A DNA stretch of 64,000 nt from Sphingobium chlorophenolicum (GCF_000722875.1 NZ_JFHR01000014.1:1-64000); one strand, 5' to 3'. Shown: positions 19,789 to 28,450, counted from the stretch's first letter. Translations and numbers: made by a program. The notes: generated by a model not told the origin, from the sequence alone.

Positions 19789-20430
19789 TCACTTCACCCA
19801 TTTTTCGAGGAAGGCGATCACCTTGGCGGGATCGCCCTCATCCACGTCCGGCGTCGCGGGATCGTCCACCGGCACCAGCGCGACCGGCGCGCCGTTGCCG
19901 TCGAACAGATAGGGCGTGCGGCTGTGGCTGACCAGATAGCCGCTCGCGCCCTTCGCCTCTTCCTTATTATAGATGACGACGAAATCCTTGGCCACCTTCG
20001 CGATCTCGTCCGGCGTGCCGGTCAGGCCGATCAGGCGCGGGTGAAAAGCCGCAACATAGGTTTTGAGGACGGCGGGCGTGTCCCGCTCCGGATCGAGGCT
20101 GATGAGCATCGGCTGGACCTTGGCCGCCAGAGCGGGCTTGTCCTTCTCGAACTTCGCGAAGCCCTGCATGATGCGTTGCAGGTCGACCGGGCAGACGTCG
20201 GGGCAATAGGTATAGCCGAAATAGACCAACCGGTACTGGCCCTTATAATCGTCCCAGCGGACCTTCTTCCCGTCCTGGTTCGTCAGGGTGAAGGGCGCGC
20301 CGATGCTGGCCCCGTGCAGGTCGCCCTGGACATTGTCGGGGCCGCTTGATGCGTTGCCGCCAGCCCCCATATTGCAGGCTGCCAGCAGGGTGGCGAACGG
20401 CAGGGCGAGCGAAATCAGCGCTTTGTTCAT
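19789..20430 (-). CDS. SCO1/SenC family lipoprotein (copper chaperone for cytochrome oxidase)
   Basis: 213 residues from ATG 20430. The lipobox is in MNKALISLALPFATLLAACNMG. The thioredoxin-like fold carries the copper-binding CxxxC (YFGYTYCPDVCPVDL) and a distal His in the SHSRTPYLFDG region (VSHS). SCO proteins deliver copper to the CuA site of cytochrome c oxidase, or act as thiol reductases, on the periplasmic face. It is first in a run with ycgN, ygjP-like and a small ORF, and is divergent from the ankyrin gene (53 bases between starts). Confidence 0.92.
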   Translation of the reverse strand: MNKALISLALPFATLLAACNMGAGGNASSGPDNVQGDLHGASIGAPFTLTNQDGKKVRWDDYKGQYRLVYFGYTYCPDVCPVDLQRIMQGFAKFEKDKPALAAKVQPMLISLDPERDTPAVLKTYVAAFHPRLIGLTGTPDEIAKVAKDFVVIYNKEEAKGASGYLVSHSRTPYLFDGNGAPVALVPVDDPATPDVDEGDPAKVIAFLEKWVK

Positions 20431-20483
20431 GGCGCCGCCAGCCATGCCCTGCTATGGCCCGATTTGCAAATCCCAACGGGGCT

Positions 20484-21128
20484 ATGGACAAAATGACACG
20501 ACGCTTTCCGGCCTGGATGGGCCTTGGCCGCACCGCCGCTCTGGCCCTGGCGCTGCTGTTGCCCGTCGCGATGCCGATGGTCGCGCACGCGCAGTTTTCC
20601 GACAATTATAATTTCCTGAAGGCGGTCAAGGACGCCGACGGGCAGAAGGTGACCGACCTGATCCAGAAGCCGGGATCGACCGTCATCAACAGCCGGGACG
20701 TGACCACCGGCGACACCGCGTTGCACCTGGTGGTCGCCCGGCGCGACAATACATGGCTGACCTTCCTGCTGGCGAAGGGGGCGAACCCGAACCTGACGGA
20801 CAATAGCGGCAACACGCCGCTGATGGATGCGGTGCAGGCCCGGTTCGAGGAAGGAGCGCGCAGCCTGCTCACCTTCAACGCGCAGGTGGACAAGGCCAAT
20901 GGCAGCGGGGAAACGCCGCTGATCCGGGCGGTGCAACTGCGCGATGTCGGGCTGGTCCGGCTGCTGGTGGCGCAGGGGGCCAATCCCGACAGGCGCGATT
21001 CCATCGCAGGCATGTCCGCGCGGGACTATGCGGAGCGGGACGGCCGTACGCCGGGGCTGGTGGAAGCGTTGAGCGCTGCGAAGACGACGACCGCGCCCAA
21101 GGGGCCGGTGCAGGGGCCTGTGTTCTGA
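20484..21128 (+). CDS. Exported ankyrin-repeat protein
   Basis: 214 residues. The signal peptide (…GRTAALALALLLPVAMPMVAHAQ) predicts export to the periplasm. It has three to four ankyrin repeats: GDTALHLVVARRDNTWLTFLLAKGANP, GNTPLMDAVQARFEEGARSLLTFNAQV, GETPLIRAVQLRDVGLVRLLVAQGANP and a degenerate last repeat (MSARDYAERDGRTPGLVEAL). This is a protein-interaction scaffold whose partner is unknown. The start could be ATG 20484 or ATG 20493. It stands alone between divergent SCO and convergent mmcB. Confidence 0.85.
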   Translation: MDKMTRRFPAWMGLGRTAALALALLLPVAMPMVAHAQFSDNYNFLKAVKDADGQKVTDLIQKPGSTVINSRDVTTGDTALHLVVARRDNTWLTFLLAKGANPNLTDNSGNTPLMDAVQARFEEGARSLLTFNAQVDKANGSGETPLIRAVQLRDVGLVRLLVAQGANPDRRDSIAGMSARDYAERDGRTPGLVEALSAAKTTTAPKGPVQGPVF

Positions 21129-21150
21129 ATTTGGGTAATAGCAGCCATTA

Positions 21151-21327
21151 AAATCCTCCCTACGCGCAGCGTGGGGAGGGTCGAAGAGAGGCACGTGACT
21201 CTCTTCGACGCTCGCGAAGCGAGTGGTGGAGGGGAAATGCGCAGGTCGTGCCCCTTCCCCTCCACCACCGCTTTCAGCGGCGGTCCCCCTCCCCATCTAT
21301 CGATGGGGAGGAATAGGATAGGTCCGC
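21151..21327. repeat. Composite palindromic repeat, family A (long form)
   Basis: The element begins aaatcctccctacgcgcagc and ends cgatggggaggaataggata. It contains an internal arm pair (tcgcgaagcgagtggtggag and ctccaccaccgctttcagcg) around gtcgtgccccttcc. It fills the gap between the convergent ankyrin and mmcB genes. Confidence 0.85.
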
Positions 21328-21339
21328 CTTCGACCCAAA

Positions 21340-21843
21340 TCAGCCGAAATTGCCACCCAGTTCCGCCGCATGGTCGGGGTCGGACAGCGCCGTCAGGCGT
21401 CGCGCCGCCCTTCTCGCGAAGCGCAGCGTTTCCGCCTTGCGCCGTGCCGCCGCCAGCGGTTCCATGGGTGCGGGACGCACCAGTTCGGCGTCATATTGGT
21501 CCGCGACGATCAGCCCGGTTCGCCCCGGCCAGAGCGCTTCGCTTTCGAACAGAGACAGGTCGAAGCCGGACGGCACCGCCCAGAAATAGCGGTCGCAATA
21601 GTCGAAATAATCCGGCCACTTCATGTCGCCCAGCAGGTCGGCGCGGCTGCACTTGATCTCCACGATGGTGATCCGCCCTGCCCCGTCCAGCGCCATGATG
21701 TCGGCGCGTCGGCCGTTCGGCAGCGGCACTTCCAATATCCCGCTCATGTCGTGCCGGAAGAACAGACGCAGCGTGCCCCGCGCCACGGCCAGCGCCGTGC
21801 CATCGGTCAGGGGCGAACAACTGTCGGACAGATCGGATTCCAT
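21340..21843 (-). CDS. mmcB: MmcB family DNA-repair putative endonuclease
   Basis: 167 residues. The PD-(D/E)xK-like core reads GRRADIMALDGAGRITIVEIKCSRADLLGD (D…EIK), followed by KWPDYFDYCDRYFWAVPSGFD. These match MmcB (DUF1052), an alphaproteobacterial SOS-type repair factor. It has no signal peptide. It ends next to a family A repeat and is about 100 bases downstream of the SleB-type gene on the same strand. I see no convincing LexA operator in the short upstream gap. Confidence 0.85.
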   Translation of the reverse strand: MESDLSDSCSPLTDGTALAVARGTLRLFFRHDMSGILEVPLPNGRRADIMALDGAGRITIVEIKCSRADLLGDMKWPDYFDYCDRYFWAVPSGFDLSLFESEALWPGRTGLIVADQYDAELVRPAPMEPLAAARRKAETLRFARRAARRLTALSDPDHAAELGGNFG

Positions 21844-21942
21844 AGTCGGTTATTAGAACAGGAAGGGAACAAAAGGAAAGGGCCGATTCAGGAAATCCCG
21901 AACCGGCCCTTCTTCACCCCCTGCGCGCCTGGCGCGAAAGAG

Positions 21943-22590
21943 TCAGCGATAGAAGACGTGATTGTCGATCGCAGCAAGCTGGCGCTTGCCCCAGCCCGGC
22001 GAGACGCGGCGGGCGTGGAAATACAGCGCGCCTTCCGCCTTGCTGTTCCAGCTATCTTCCATCGCGATCTGGGCGATGGCGACGGCTTCGCGCCAGCTTT
22101 CGCTGCCCATGCGGATCGACGGCATGCCGTTGCCGCGCACGAAGCTGAACTGGCCGGGCTGATAGATCACCCCGCACAGGCTGTCGGCAAAGCGGCCGGA
22201 CTTTGCGCGGTTGATGATGACGCGGGCGACGGCCAACTGGCCTTCCAGGCTTTCGCCCTTGGATTCGAAATAGACGGCGCCGGCCAGGCACTTCATGTCG
22301 CCGGAAACATCCTCGGCCGCGCCCTGCGCGTCCACGAGGGCGGCGAGATTGTCGGCCTTCACATCGTCGGTGCCGGAAAGAGGAGCCAGCGACTGCACGA
22401 CTTCGCGCGGTGCGGCAAAGGTGACGGCGGGCTTTGCGCCGGCCGGAGCTGCATTCAGCTCAGTGGTTCCCGGAAGGGGCAGGACCGACGGAGCCGCTTC
22501 GGAAGCGCTCGACATGTCGGCCGCAGTGACCGCCGCGGTGGCGGAAAGGGCAAATGCCGCGATGATCGCAGCCTTCAAACGAAAACTCAT
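21943..22590 (-). CDS. SleB-type cell wall hydrolase
   Basis: 215 residues. An N-terminal signal peptide (MSFRLKAAIIAAFALSATAAVTAAD) and a low-complexity linker lead to a Hydrolase_2/SleB domain: CLAGAVYFESKGESLEGQLAVARVIINRAKSG with the catalytic Glu in YFE, then VIYQPGQFSFVRG and ALYFHA..VSPGW. It is predicted to cleave peptidoglycan in the periplasm. In sphingomonads such enzymes are common and unrelated to spores. The 180 bases upstream (22591-22767) show nothing else recognisable. Confidence 0.9.
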   Translation of the reverse strand: MSFRLKAAIIAAFALSATAAVTAADMSSASEAAPSVLPLPGTTELNAAPAGAKPAVTFAAPREVVQSLAPLSGTDDVKADNLAALVDAQGAAEDVSGDMKCLAGAVYFESKGESLEGQLAVARVIINRAKSGRFADSLCGVIYQPGQFSFVRGNGMPSIRMGSESWREAVAIAQIAMEDSWNSKAEGALYFHARRVSPGWGKRQLAAIDNHVFYR

Positions 22591-22767
22591 TATTGCTCAA
22601 AATCATGCGGTTCTTGGCCGGGGACGTCAAAAAACCCCAAAAACACCGACGTCCGGCCGCCCCCCGTCTGCGTGTTTACCCGCATCCGCCCCCCATGGAC
22701 GAAACCGGCAACCTGCGCGTTGAAAGCGTCGGGGGCCTGTGCCCGCGCGCGGAACATGAGTCAACGG

Positions 22768-23106
22768 TTAACAGATCGTTTCAGCGGCGAACCGTTCCGC
22801 ATGCGCGATATCAAGCTCCAAAACCCACAGATCGGGGTCTGAAGCGCGACGGCGCGCAAGATATTGGGCCATGGCATCCGCCCCCTTTTCCGGGTCGGGG
22901 CCGCAGCGGGTCAGGCTGTAGCCGCCCGCAAAGTCTGAAACGCGCTCGAACAAGCCCTGTTCCCGGCCATTTTCCAGCGCCTGGATCAATATGACGCCGC
23001 TGATGTCGTCGCCCTTGACCAGCACCGTGGCGAAACCGCCCGCGGCGGCGCAGCGGCGCACCAGCGCGTTGACCAGCAACGCGCTGGTCAACCGGTCAGG
23101 CGGCAT
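22768..23106 (-). CDS. DUF1491 family protein
   Basis: 112 residues from ATG 23106 (MPPDRLTSALLVNALVRRC), overlapping the upstream thioesterase gene by 11 bases. Typical DUF1491 blocks are visible: GGFATVLVKGDDISGVILIQALENG, and DPDLWVLELDIAHAERFAAETI at the end. It is a small cytosolic protein of unknown function, conserved in alphaproteobacteria. It is last in the hpf-ptsN-thioesterase-DUF1491 run. Confidence 0.85.
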   Translation of the reverse strand: MPPDRLTSALLVNALVRRCAAAGGFATVLVKGDDISGVILIQALENGREQGLFERVSDFAGGYSLTRCGPDPEKGADAMAQYLARRRASDPDLWVLELDIAHAERFAAETIC

Positions 23107-23572
23107 AGCCGGGCAGCGAGGAAAGCGGGAATTGCGACCGCATGAAGGTGCCGGTTCCCCGCCCGACCTCCTCCCCATCGGCGTCGATCAGGCTGGCTTC
23201 GGCGACATAGACGCGCCGCCTGCCGCTGATCCATCGCCCTTCGGCGCGGATGCGGCCCGGCGCGATCGGCCGGGTGAAGAGCAGGTTGAAACTGGTGGTC
23301 AGCAGGAAACGGTCGCTGACCAGGCTGTTGGCGGCGTAGAAGGCCGCATCGTCCAGCATCTTGAAATAGACCGTGCCATGCACCGCCCCGGCGGCATGGA
23401 ACTGCGTTTCGTCCACGTCGAACTGGATGATCGACCGGCCTTCCTCCGGAATGGTCAGTTCCGACCGGAACAGCCGGTTGATCGGCGCCGAACGGTAAAG
23501 GCTTTCCAATGCCCGGAAATGCGCCGCTTCGCCGCTGGGCGATGCCTTGGCGCCGGATTCAGGCAGCGTCAC
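23096..23572 (-). CDS. PaaI-type hotdog thioesterase
   Basis: 158 residues if started at GTG 23572 (VTLPESGAKASPSG), which overlaps the ptsN stop by 14 bases; longer upstream starts run deep into ptsN. The hotdog pattern includes FHAAGAVHGTVYFKMLDDAAFYAANSL, with the HG..YF..DD motif of PaaI-like enzymes, and ILFTRP-type and GRRRVYVAEASLIDADGEEVGRGTGTF strands. It is predicted to hydrolyse acyl-CoA thioesters; the substrate is unknown. Confidence 0.82.
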   Translation of the reverse strand: MTLPESGAKASPSGEAAHFRALESLYRSAPINRLFRSELTIPEEGRSIIQFDVDETQFHAAGAVHGTVYFKMLDDAAFYAANSLVSDRFLLTTSFNLLFTRPIAPGRIRAEGRWISGRRRVYVAEASLIDADGEEVGRGTGTFMRSQFPLSSLPGYAA

Positions 23573-24026
23573 GCGCCTCGCCGCCCGCAAGCAGGGCATG
23601 GAGCGCCGCCGCCGATTTCGCGCCGCGCAGCCGGGCGACCTGCCCCTCATCCCGCAGATAGCGCGACACCCGCGCCAGCGTCTTCAGATGCTCGGCGCCC
23701 GAATCGGCCGGGGAAAGCAGGGCGAAGACGACGTCGACCGGCGCTTCGTCCACCGCGTCGAACGGCACCGCCGGATCGAGCAGGACGACCACGCCGCACA
23801 TCTTCTTGAGGTCCACGATCTTGGCATGGGGAATCGCGACGCCGCCGCCGAATCCGGTCGAACCCAGCTTTTCGCGCTCCAGCAGCGCCTCCGCCACCAG
23901 ATCGGCGTCCAGGCCGTAGGCCTGGGCCGCCAGAGCCGCGACCTTTTGAAATAACTGCTTCTTGCCGTTAACGGAAAGGGCCGTGCCCAGCGCTTCCGGC
24001 GCGACGATATCGTTGAAATGAACCAT
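23559..24026 (-). CDS. ptsN: PTS IIA-Ntr nitrogen regulatory protein
   Basis: 155 residues with the fructose-type EIIA fold: HFNDIVAPEALGTALSVNGKKQLF, EREKLGSTGFGGGVAIPHAKI with the phosphoryl-accepting His (about residue 66), and FALLSPADSGAEHLKTLARVSRYLRD. EIIA-Ntr receives phosphate from PtsP/NPr and regulates nitrogen, potassium and envelope functions. It follows hpf, as in many proteobacterial rpoN-hpf-ptsN clusters, but rpoN is not adjacent here. Confidence 0.94.
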   Translation of the reverse strand: MVHFNDIVAPEALGTALSVNGKKQLFQKVAALAAQAYGLDADLVAEALLEREKLGSTGFGGGVAIPHAKIVDLKKMCGVVVLLDPAVPFDAVDEAPVDVVFALLSPADSGAEHLKTLARVSRYLRDEGQVARLRGAKSAAALHALLAGGEARDAA

Positions 24027-24153
24027 GCCGAATCCCAGCCGAGCCGCGCCCAGCTTCGGAAAAATGACGCAATGCCCGGATCTTTAAAGTCCGGCCCCAT
24101 AGGCCGCCAGCCGTTCCAGGTCAACCGGCGGCCAGGGACAGGACTTCAGCGCA

Positions 24154-24750
24154 TCAACCCAGACGCGGTTCCACCCAGCCGATGGTTCCGTCATGCCGGC
24201 GATAGACCATATTGTAGGCGGACGTCCCCGCATTGACGAACAGCAACGCATTGGTGTTGCGCAGGTCCAGCATCATCACCGCGTCGGACACGCTGGCTTC
24301 GGGAATGTCGACGCGGGTTTCCGCGACGATCAGCGGCGCTTCGGCCGGTTCCTCCTCATCGGCGAGGGAAGCGAAAATCGTATAGCCCGCGCCGTCCAGC
24401 CCGTCCGGGCCGAATCCGTTGGACCGGCTGGCTTCGGCGGCGGCGGCCTGGGCGCTGCGGTCCTTCAGGCGGCGCAAATAGCGGCGCAACTGTTTTTCGA
24501 TGCGTTCGGCGGCCTGTTCGAAGGCGGGATGCGCCTCCTGCGCCTCGCCCGCGCCCTTCAGGATCAGGCCGGTCATGACATGGCAGACGATGTCGCAATG
24601 GAAGGCGCCGTGCGGGGCGGGCCGGAAGGTCACCTGGGCGGAAAGCGCGCGGGAGAAATATTTCTCGGCCATGGCCTCCAGCCGGGTCCAGACATGCTGC
24701 TTGAGCGCGTCGCCCGTATCGACCTGATGCCCGGAAACACGAATATCCAT
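24154..24750 (-). CDS. hpf: Long-form ribosome hibernation promoting factor
   Basis: 198 residues from ATG 24750 with an excellent ribosome site (aaggagaagg). The N-terminal HPF/YfiA domain (MDIRVSGHQVDTGDALKQHVWTRLEAMAEKYF) is followed by a linker and a C-terminal dimerisation domain (DAVMMLDLRNTNALLFVNAGTSAYNMVYRRHDGTIGWVEPR). The long form joins two 70S ribosomes into inactive 100S dimers in stationary phase. The 127 bases between it and ptsN carry a hairpin (ccggatctttaaagtccgg, 24077-24095) without a T-run. Confidence 0.95.
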   Translation of the reverse strand: MDIRVSGHQVDTGDALKQHVWTRLEAMAEKYFSRALSAQVTFRPAPHGAFHCDIVCHVMTGLILKGAGEAQEAHPAFEQAAERIEKQLRRYLRRLKDRSAQAAAAEASRSNGFGPDGLDGAGYTIFASLADEEEPAEAPLIVAETRVDIPEASVSDAVMMLDLRNTNALLFVNAGTSAYNMVYRRHDGTIGWVEPRLG

Positions 24751-24847
24751 ATGCCTTCTCCTTATTCTTGCCGGACCGCCCCGGATGGCGACCCGGTGGG
24801 CATGGAGGCTTGAAGGCAGCGCTCCCGTAAAACGGGAATGGCTGTGA

Positions 24848-25540
24848 TCAGGCCTCCTCCAGCCAGAGCGGCTTTTCCAGCGTCGCGACGAACGCTGCAT
24901 GCCTCTCCAACTCTTCCGCGCTGGCCGCGAAAACGCGCGCGGGACGAACAGGGCGAACCGCGGCCTTCGCCGCAAGTTCCATGTTTACAATGAGTTTCTC
25001 TTCCTCCTGTGCAAGACCAAGGCCGATCTGACGGCCGCCGGTCAGTTCGATGTAAAGCTGGGCCAGCAATTCGGCGTCGAGCAAGGCGCCATGCTTGATG
25101 CGATGGCTGCGGTCGATGCCGTAGCGGGTGCAGAGCGCGTCCAGGCTGTGCTTGGCGCCTGGGTGAATCTGCCGGGCGATGGCGACGGTGTCGATCATCC
25201 GGTCCATCGACACTTCGGGCAGGCCGCACAGTTTCAGTTCGTGATTGAGGAAGCCGAAGTCGAAGCGCGCATTATGCGCGACCAGATGGCTGTCCTCCAG
25301 AAAGGCGAGCAATTCCTGCACGCCATGCCCGAACAGCGGCTTGTCCCTCAGGAATCCGTCCGACAGGCCGTGCACGGCTTCCGCGGCGGCGGGCATGGAC
25401 CGCTGCGGATTATAATAAGCGTGGAAGGTGCGGCCCGTGGGCACCCGGTTGAGGAGTTCAATGCACCCGATCTCGACCAGGCGATCGCCTGAGGCAGGGT
25501 CGAAGCCAGTCGTTTCGGTGTCGAAAATAATCTCGCGCAT
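24848..25540 (-). CDS. dnaQ: DNA polymerase III epsilon subunit (3'-5' proofreading exonuclease)
   Basis: 230 residues from ATG 25540. The DEDDh exonuclease motifs are present: MREIIFDTETTGFDP (ExoI), AHNARFDFGFLNHEL (ExoII) and HGALLDAELLA (ExoIII, with H and D). The C-terminal tail (RPVRPARVFAASAEELERHAAF) should contact the alpha subunit. It edits replication errors. It is last in the ppsR-maf-aroE-coaE-dnaQ block that flanks the origin in many alphaproteobacteria. Confidence 0.96.
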   Translation of the reverse strand: MREIIFDTETTGFDPASGDRLVEIGCIELLNRVPTGRTFHAYYNPQRSMPAAAEAVHGLSDGFLRDKPLFGHGVQELLAFLEDSHLVAHNARFDFGFLNHELKLCGLPEVSMDRMIDTVAIARQIHPGAKHSLDALCTRYGIDRSHRIKHGALLDAELLAQLYIELTGGRQIGLGLAQEEEKLIVNMELAAKAAVRPVRPARVFAASAEELERHAAFVATLEKPLWLEEA

Positions 25541-25583
25541 CGCCCTCTTCAACGACTCTTTCCGGCCAGCCGCCGGACCCTTC

Positions 25584-26177
25584 TTATCGGACTCTCTTCG
25601 CGCCAAGGCAAGCGACCAAGCGGCGAACCTGATCGCGGGTCTGGGCGAAGGTCGTCCCGGTATGGATGATATAGTCGGCCCGCCGCCGCTTTTCAGCATC
25701 GGGTGTTTGCAGATGGACAATCCGGCGGAATTTTGCAGCGGTCATGTCGGGCCGGGCCAGGACTCGCTTGCGCTGCTTCCAGCCAGGGGCGGTGACGACG
25801 ATGACGCCCGCCAGCTTGCGATAGCCATGGGTTTCGAAGAGCAGCGGAATATCCAGCACGACGAATTTGCGCGAGCGATGACGGCGCAGGAACGCCTTGC
25901 GGCTGTGCTGCACGGCGGGATGGATGATGGCTTCCAGTGCTTTCAACTCCTGCGGATGGCCGAAGACCGCCGCGCCCAGCTTTGCCCTGTCGACGCCCCT
26001 GGGGCCGGTGGTGCCGGGAAAGCGGGCCTCTATGGCGGGCAGGAGGGGGCCGCCCGGCCCTTGCAGCCGGTGCACTTCGGCGTCCGCGTCGAACAGGGGC
26101 ACCCCCTCCCGCCGCAACATGGCCGCGACGGCGGACTTGCCCATGCCGATGGAGCCGGTGAGGCCGTAAATCTTCAT
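25584..26177 (-). CDS. coaE: Dephospho-CoA kinase
   Basis: 197 residues. A P-loop (LTGSIGMGKSAVAAMLRREG, residues about 6-13) is followed by VPLFDADAEVHRLQ, HPAVQ and VVLDIPLLFETHGY, the expected CoaE blocks. It adds the 3'-phosphate in the last step of coenzyme A synthesis. It starts 5 bases after the aroE stop and ends 43 bases before dnaQ. Confidence 0.96.
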   Translation of the reverse strand: MKIYGLTGSIGMGKSAVAAMLRREGVPLFDADAEVHRLQGPGGPLLPAIEARFPGTTGPRGVDRAKLGAAVFGHPQELKALEAIIHPAVQHSRKAFLRRHRSRKFVVLDIPLLFETHGYRKLAGVIVVTAPGWKQRKRVLARPDMTAAKFRRIVHLQTPDAEKRRRADYIIHTGTTFAQTRDQVRRLVACLGAKRVR

Positions 26178-26182
26178 ATATC

Positions 26183-27004
26183 TCAGGCGGCGAGCAGCAG
26201 GGCGCGCAATTCCTCGTCCCGCTCACGCGGCGCTTGCGCATCGAAGAAGATGTCGAAGGCCAGCGCCGCCTGGCCGATCAGCATTTCCAACCCGTCCAGC
26301 GTGTTGAGGCCCCTCGCCCGCGCCGCCTTGAGCAGGGGCGTTTCCAGCGGCGCATAGACGATGTCATAGACGGTCGCGTCGTCCGCCAGCGGCTTGAGGT
26401 CGAGGTCCAGCGCGGGCTGGCCCACCATGCCGAGCGAACTGGTGTTGACCAGCAGGTCGGCCTTGGGCAGCGCATCGGCCATGCCGATCACCCTGCCCTT
26501 GGTCCCGGCGCGGTCGAGCAAGGCCTGTCCCTTGGCCGCGTCGCGGACCATGACGGTGATGTCGGCCACGCCCAGGCTGGTGAGCGCGAACAGGATCGCC
26601 CGCGCCGCGCCGCCCGCGCCGACCAGCACCGCGCTCTGCCCCTTCCACTTGTCGCGCAGCAAGGGTTGCAGGAAGCCGCCCGCATCGGTGTTGGTGCCGA
26701 TCAGCGGCCCGCCGGTCTCGCTGGCGATGGTGTTCATCGCGCCGATCCGTTCCCGCACGCCGCCCGGATCGTCGGTATAGTCCATCACCGCGATCTTGTG
26801 CGGGATGGTGACGCTGCATCCCAGCCAGTCGGGATCGGCCCGCCGGGCGAGGAAATAGGCGGCCAGCCCCTCGCTGGTGACGTGGGTCTTCTTATATTCC
26901 GCCTCTATCCCCAGCGCATCGAGCCAGAAATTGTGGATCAGCGGGGATTTGCTGTGCGCGATCGGATCGCCGATCACCTCGGCATAGGGGAGCTTGTCGG
27001 TCAT
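26183..27004 (-). CDS. aroE: Shikimate dehydrogenase
   Basis: 273 residues. The shikimate-binding N-terminus (YAEVIGDPIAHSKSPLIHNFWL, with SKS), the catalytic Lys region (GCSVTIPHKIAVMDY), NTDAGGFLQPL, and an NADP-binding Rossmann loop (VLVGAGGAARAILFAL) are present. It catalyses the fourth step of the shikimate pathway. The start overlaps the maf stop by 4 bases (ATGA), indicating coupling. Confidence 0.97.
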   Translation of the reverse strand: MTDKLPYAEVIGDPIAHSKSPLIHNFWLDALGIEAEYKKTHVTSEGLAAYFLARRADPDWLGCSVTIPHKIAVMDYTDDPGGVRERIGAMNTIASETGGPLIGTNTDAGGFLQPLLRDKWKGQSAVLVGAGGAARAILFALTSLGVADITVMVRDAAKGQALLDRAGTKGRVIGMADALPKADLLVNTSSLGMVGQPALDLDLKPLADDATVYDIVYAPLETPLLKAARARGLNTLDGLEMLIGQAALAFDIFFDAQAPRERDEELRALLLAA

Positions 27005-27594
27005 GACTCCAGAACGCCCCTGACGCGCAGAAAGTCAAGCAGGGGCAGCAGCGGAAGGCCCTGAATCGCGAACTGGCTGCCCTCCACCTTCGCGAAAAGC
27101 TGCGCGCCCGGCCCCTCTATTCGGTAGCAGCCGACGCACCAGCGGCATTCATCCCAATCGCCGTCGAGATAGGCGGCAATGAATGCGTCAGACAAGGGGC
27201 GCACCGTCATCCGCACGCGTTCGATATGCCGCCAGATCGGTTCGCCGTTGAGCGCGATCACCGCCGCGCTGTGCAGATGATGGACCCGGCCGGAGAGCAG
27301 CTTCAATATGCGCTCCGCATCGGCGCGGTCGACCGCCTTGTCGATCATCGCGCCATCGTCCAGGCTGAGCGTCTGGTCGCAGCCCAGCACCAGCCCGCCC
27401 GGCACCCGGCGCGACACGCGCAGCGCCTTCAGTTCCGCCAGCGCGTCGGCCAGTTGCCGCGCGTCCAGCCCGTCGGCACGCAGGGCTTCCTTGGCCGCTT
27501 CCTCATCGACGCCGGGGGAGAGCGCCTCGAACGGCACCCGCGCCGCTTCCAGCAGCGCCCGGCGGCTCGCGCTTTGCGATGCCAGCACGATCAT
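27001..27594 (-). CDS. maf: Maf-family nucleotide pyrophosphatase
   Basis: 197 residues from ATG 27594 (MIVLASQSASRRALLEAARVPF); upstream in-frame sequence lies within ppsR and is spurious. The conserved SQSASRR.LL start, VLGCDQTLSLDDGAMIDKA, SGRVHHLHSAAV and C-terminal IQGLPL.PLLDFLR are typical. Maf proteins hydrolyse non-canonical or excess nucleoside triphosphates. Only 2 bases separate it from ppsR upstream, and it overlaps aroE downstream. Confidence 0.94.
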   Translation of the reverse strand: MIVLASQSASRRALLEAARVPFEALSPGVDEEAAKEALRADGLDARQLADALAELKALRVSRRVPGGLVLGCDQTLSLDDGAMIDKAVDRADAERILKLLSGRVHHLHSAAVIALNGEPIWRHIERVRMTVRPLSDAFIAAYLDGDWDECRWCVGCYRIEGPGAQLFAKVEGSQFAIQGLPLLPLLDFLRVRGVLES

Positions 27595-27596
27595 GG

Positions 27597-28418
27597 TCAG
27601 GCTCCTTCCGCCAGCACGCGGTCGTTGAACAGGTTGATGATGGCGGCGGCAGCTTCCTCGATGGAGCGGCGGGTCATGTCGATCACCGGCCAGCCATTGT
27701 CCGCGAACATGCGCCGGGCGAAGGCCAGTTCCTCCTGCACCTTCTCTATGTCGACATAACTGGTTTCCGGGGCCTGATTCAGGGACAGCAGCCGGTTGCG
27801 GCGAATCTGCACCAGCCGTTCCGGGCTGACCGTCAGCCCCACCACCATCGGATGCTTCAGCACGTAAAGCGCCTGCGGCGGCGGCGACTGGATCACCAGC
27901 GGGATATTGGCGGTCTTGTACCCGCGATTGGCGAGATAGATGGAGGTCGGCGTCTTGGAGGCGCGGGACACGCCCGCCAGCACGATGTCCGCCTCCTCCC
28001 AATTTTCATGACCCACGCCGTCGTCATGGGCGATGGTGAACTGGATCGCCTCGATCCGGGCGAAATAGGCTTCGTCCAATATATGCTTGCGGCCGGGACG
28101 GTTGCGGGTTTCCTGTCCCAATATGTTGGACAGGGCGTCGGTCACGCTGTCCAGCGCGGCGACATGCGGCAGGCCGAGCGCCCGGCAGCGCGTCTCCAGC
28201 CGCCGCCGAAGCTGGTGGTTGGACAGGGTGAAGAGCACCAGGCCCGGATTGGCGGCGATTTCCTCCATGATGCGGTCGAGATGGACGTCGGACCGGACCA
28301 TCGGCCAAAAATGGCGCACCGCCTCCACATTTTCGAACGCGCCGATGGCCGCCTTGGCGATATTCTCCAGCGTTTCGCCGGTGGAGTCCGAAAGCAAGTG
28401 GAGATGGATGCGCGACAT
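27597..28418 (-). CDS. ppsR: Pyruvate, water dikinase regulatory protein (DUF299; RP001 homologue)
   Basis: 273 residues from ATG 28418 (MSRIHLHLLSDSTGETLENI); ATG 28427 would add three residues and neither has a clear ribosome site. The DUF299 signatures are HLLSDSTGETLE, a P-loop-like ADIVLAGVSRASKTPTSIYLANRG, and YVDIEKVQEELAFARRMF. The family phosphorylates or dephosphorylates PEP synthase/PPDK. In Rickettsia and Caulobacter this gene flanks the replication origin together with hemE, exactly as here. Confidence 0.93.
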   Translation of the reverse strand: MSRIHLHLLSDSTGETLENIAKAAIGAFENVEAVRHFWPMVRSDVHLDRIMEEIAANPGLVLFTLSNHQLRRRLETRCRALGLPHVAALDSVTDALSNILGQETRNRPGRKHILDEAYFARIEAIQFTIAHDDGVGHENWEEADIVLAGVSRASKTPTSIYLANRGYKTANIPLVIQSPPPQALYVLKHPMVVGLTVSPERLVQIRRNRLLSLNQAPETSYVDIEKVQEELAFARRMFADNGWPVIDMTRRSIEEAAAAIINLFNDRVLAEGA

Positions 28419-28441
28419 GAGGAACATCTCTGTGGGGAGGC

Positions 28442-28450
28442 TGTGGATAA
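28442..28450 (+). promoter_or_regulatory. DnaA box (perfect)
   Basis: TGTGGATAA, the exact complement of the consensus TTATCCACA. It is the leftmost box in the putative origin. Confidence 0.75.

Noticed and set aside
24822-24838. Hairpin cccgttttacggg downstream of dnaQ as a terminator
   Set aside because: The stem is only about five pairs and no T-run follows on the minus strand.
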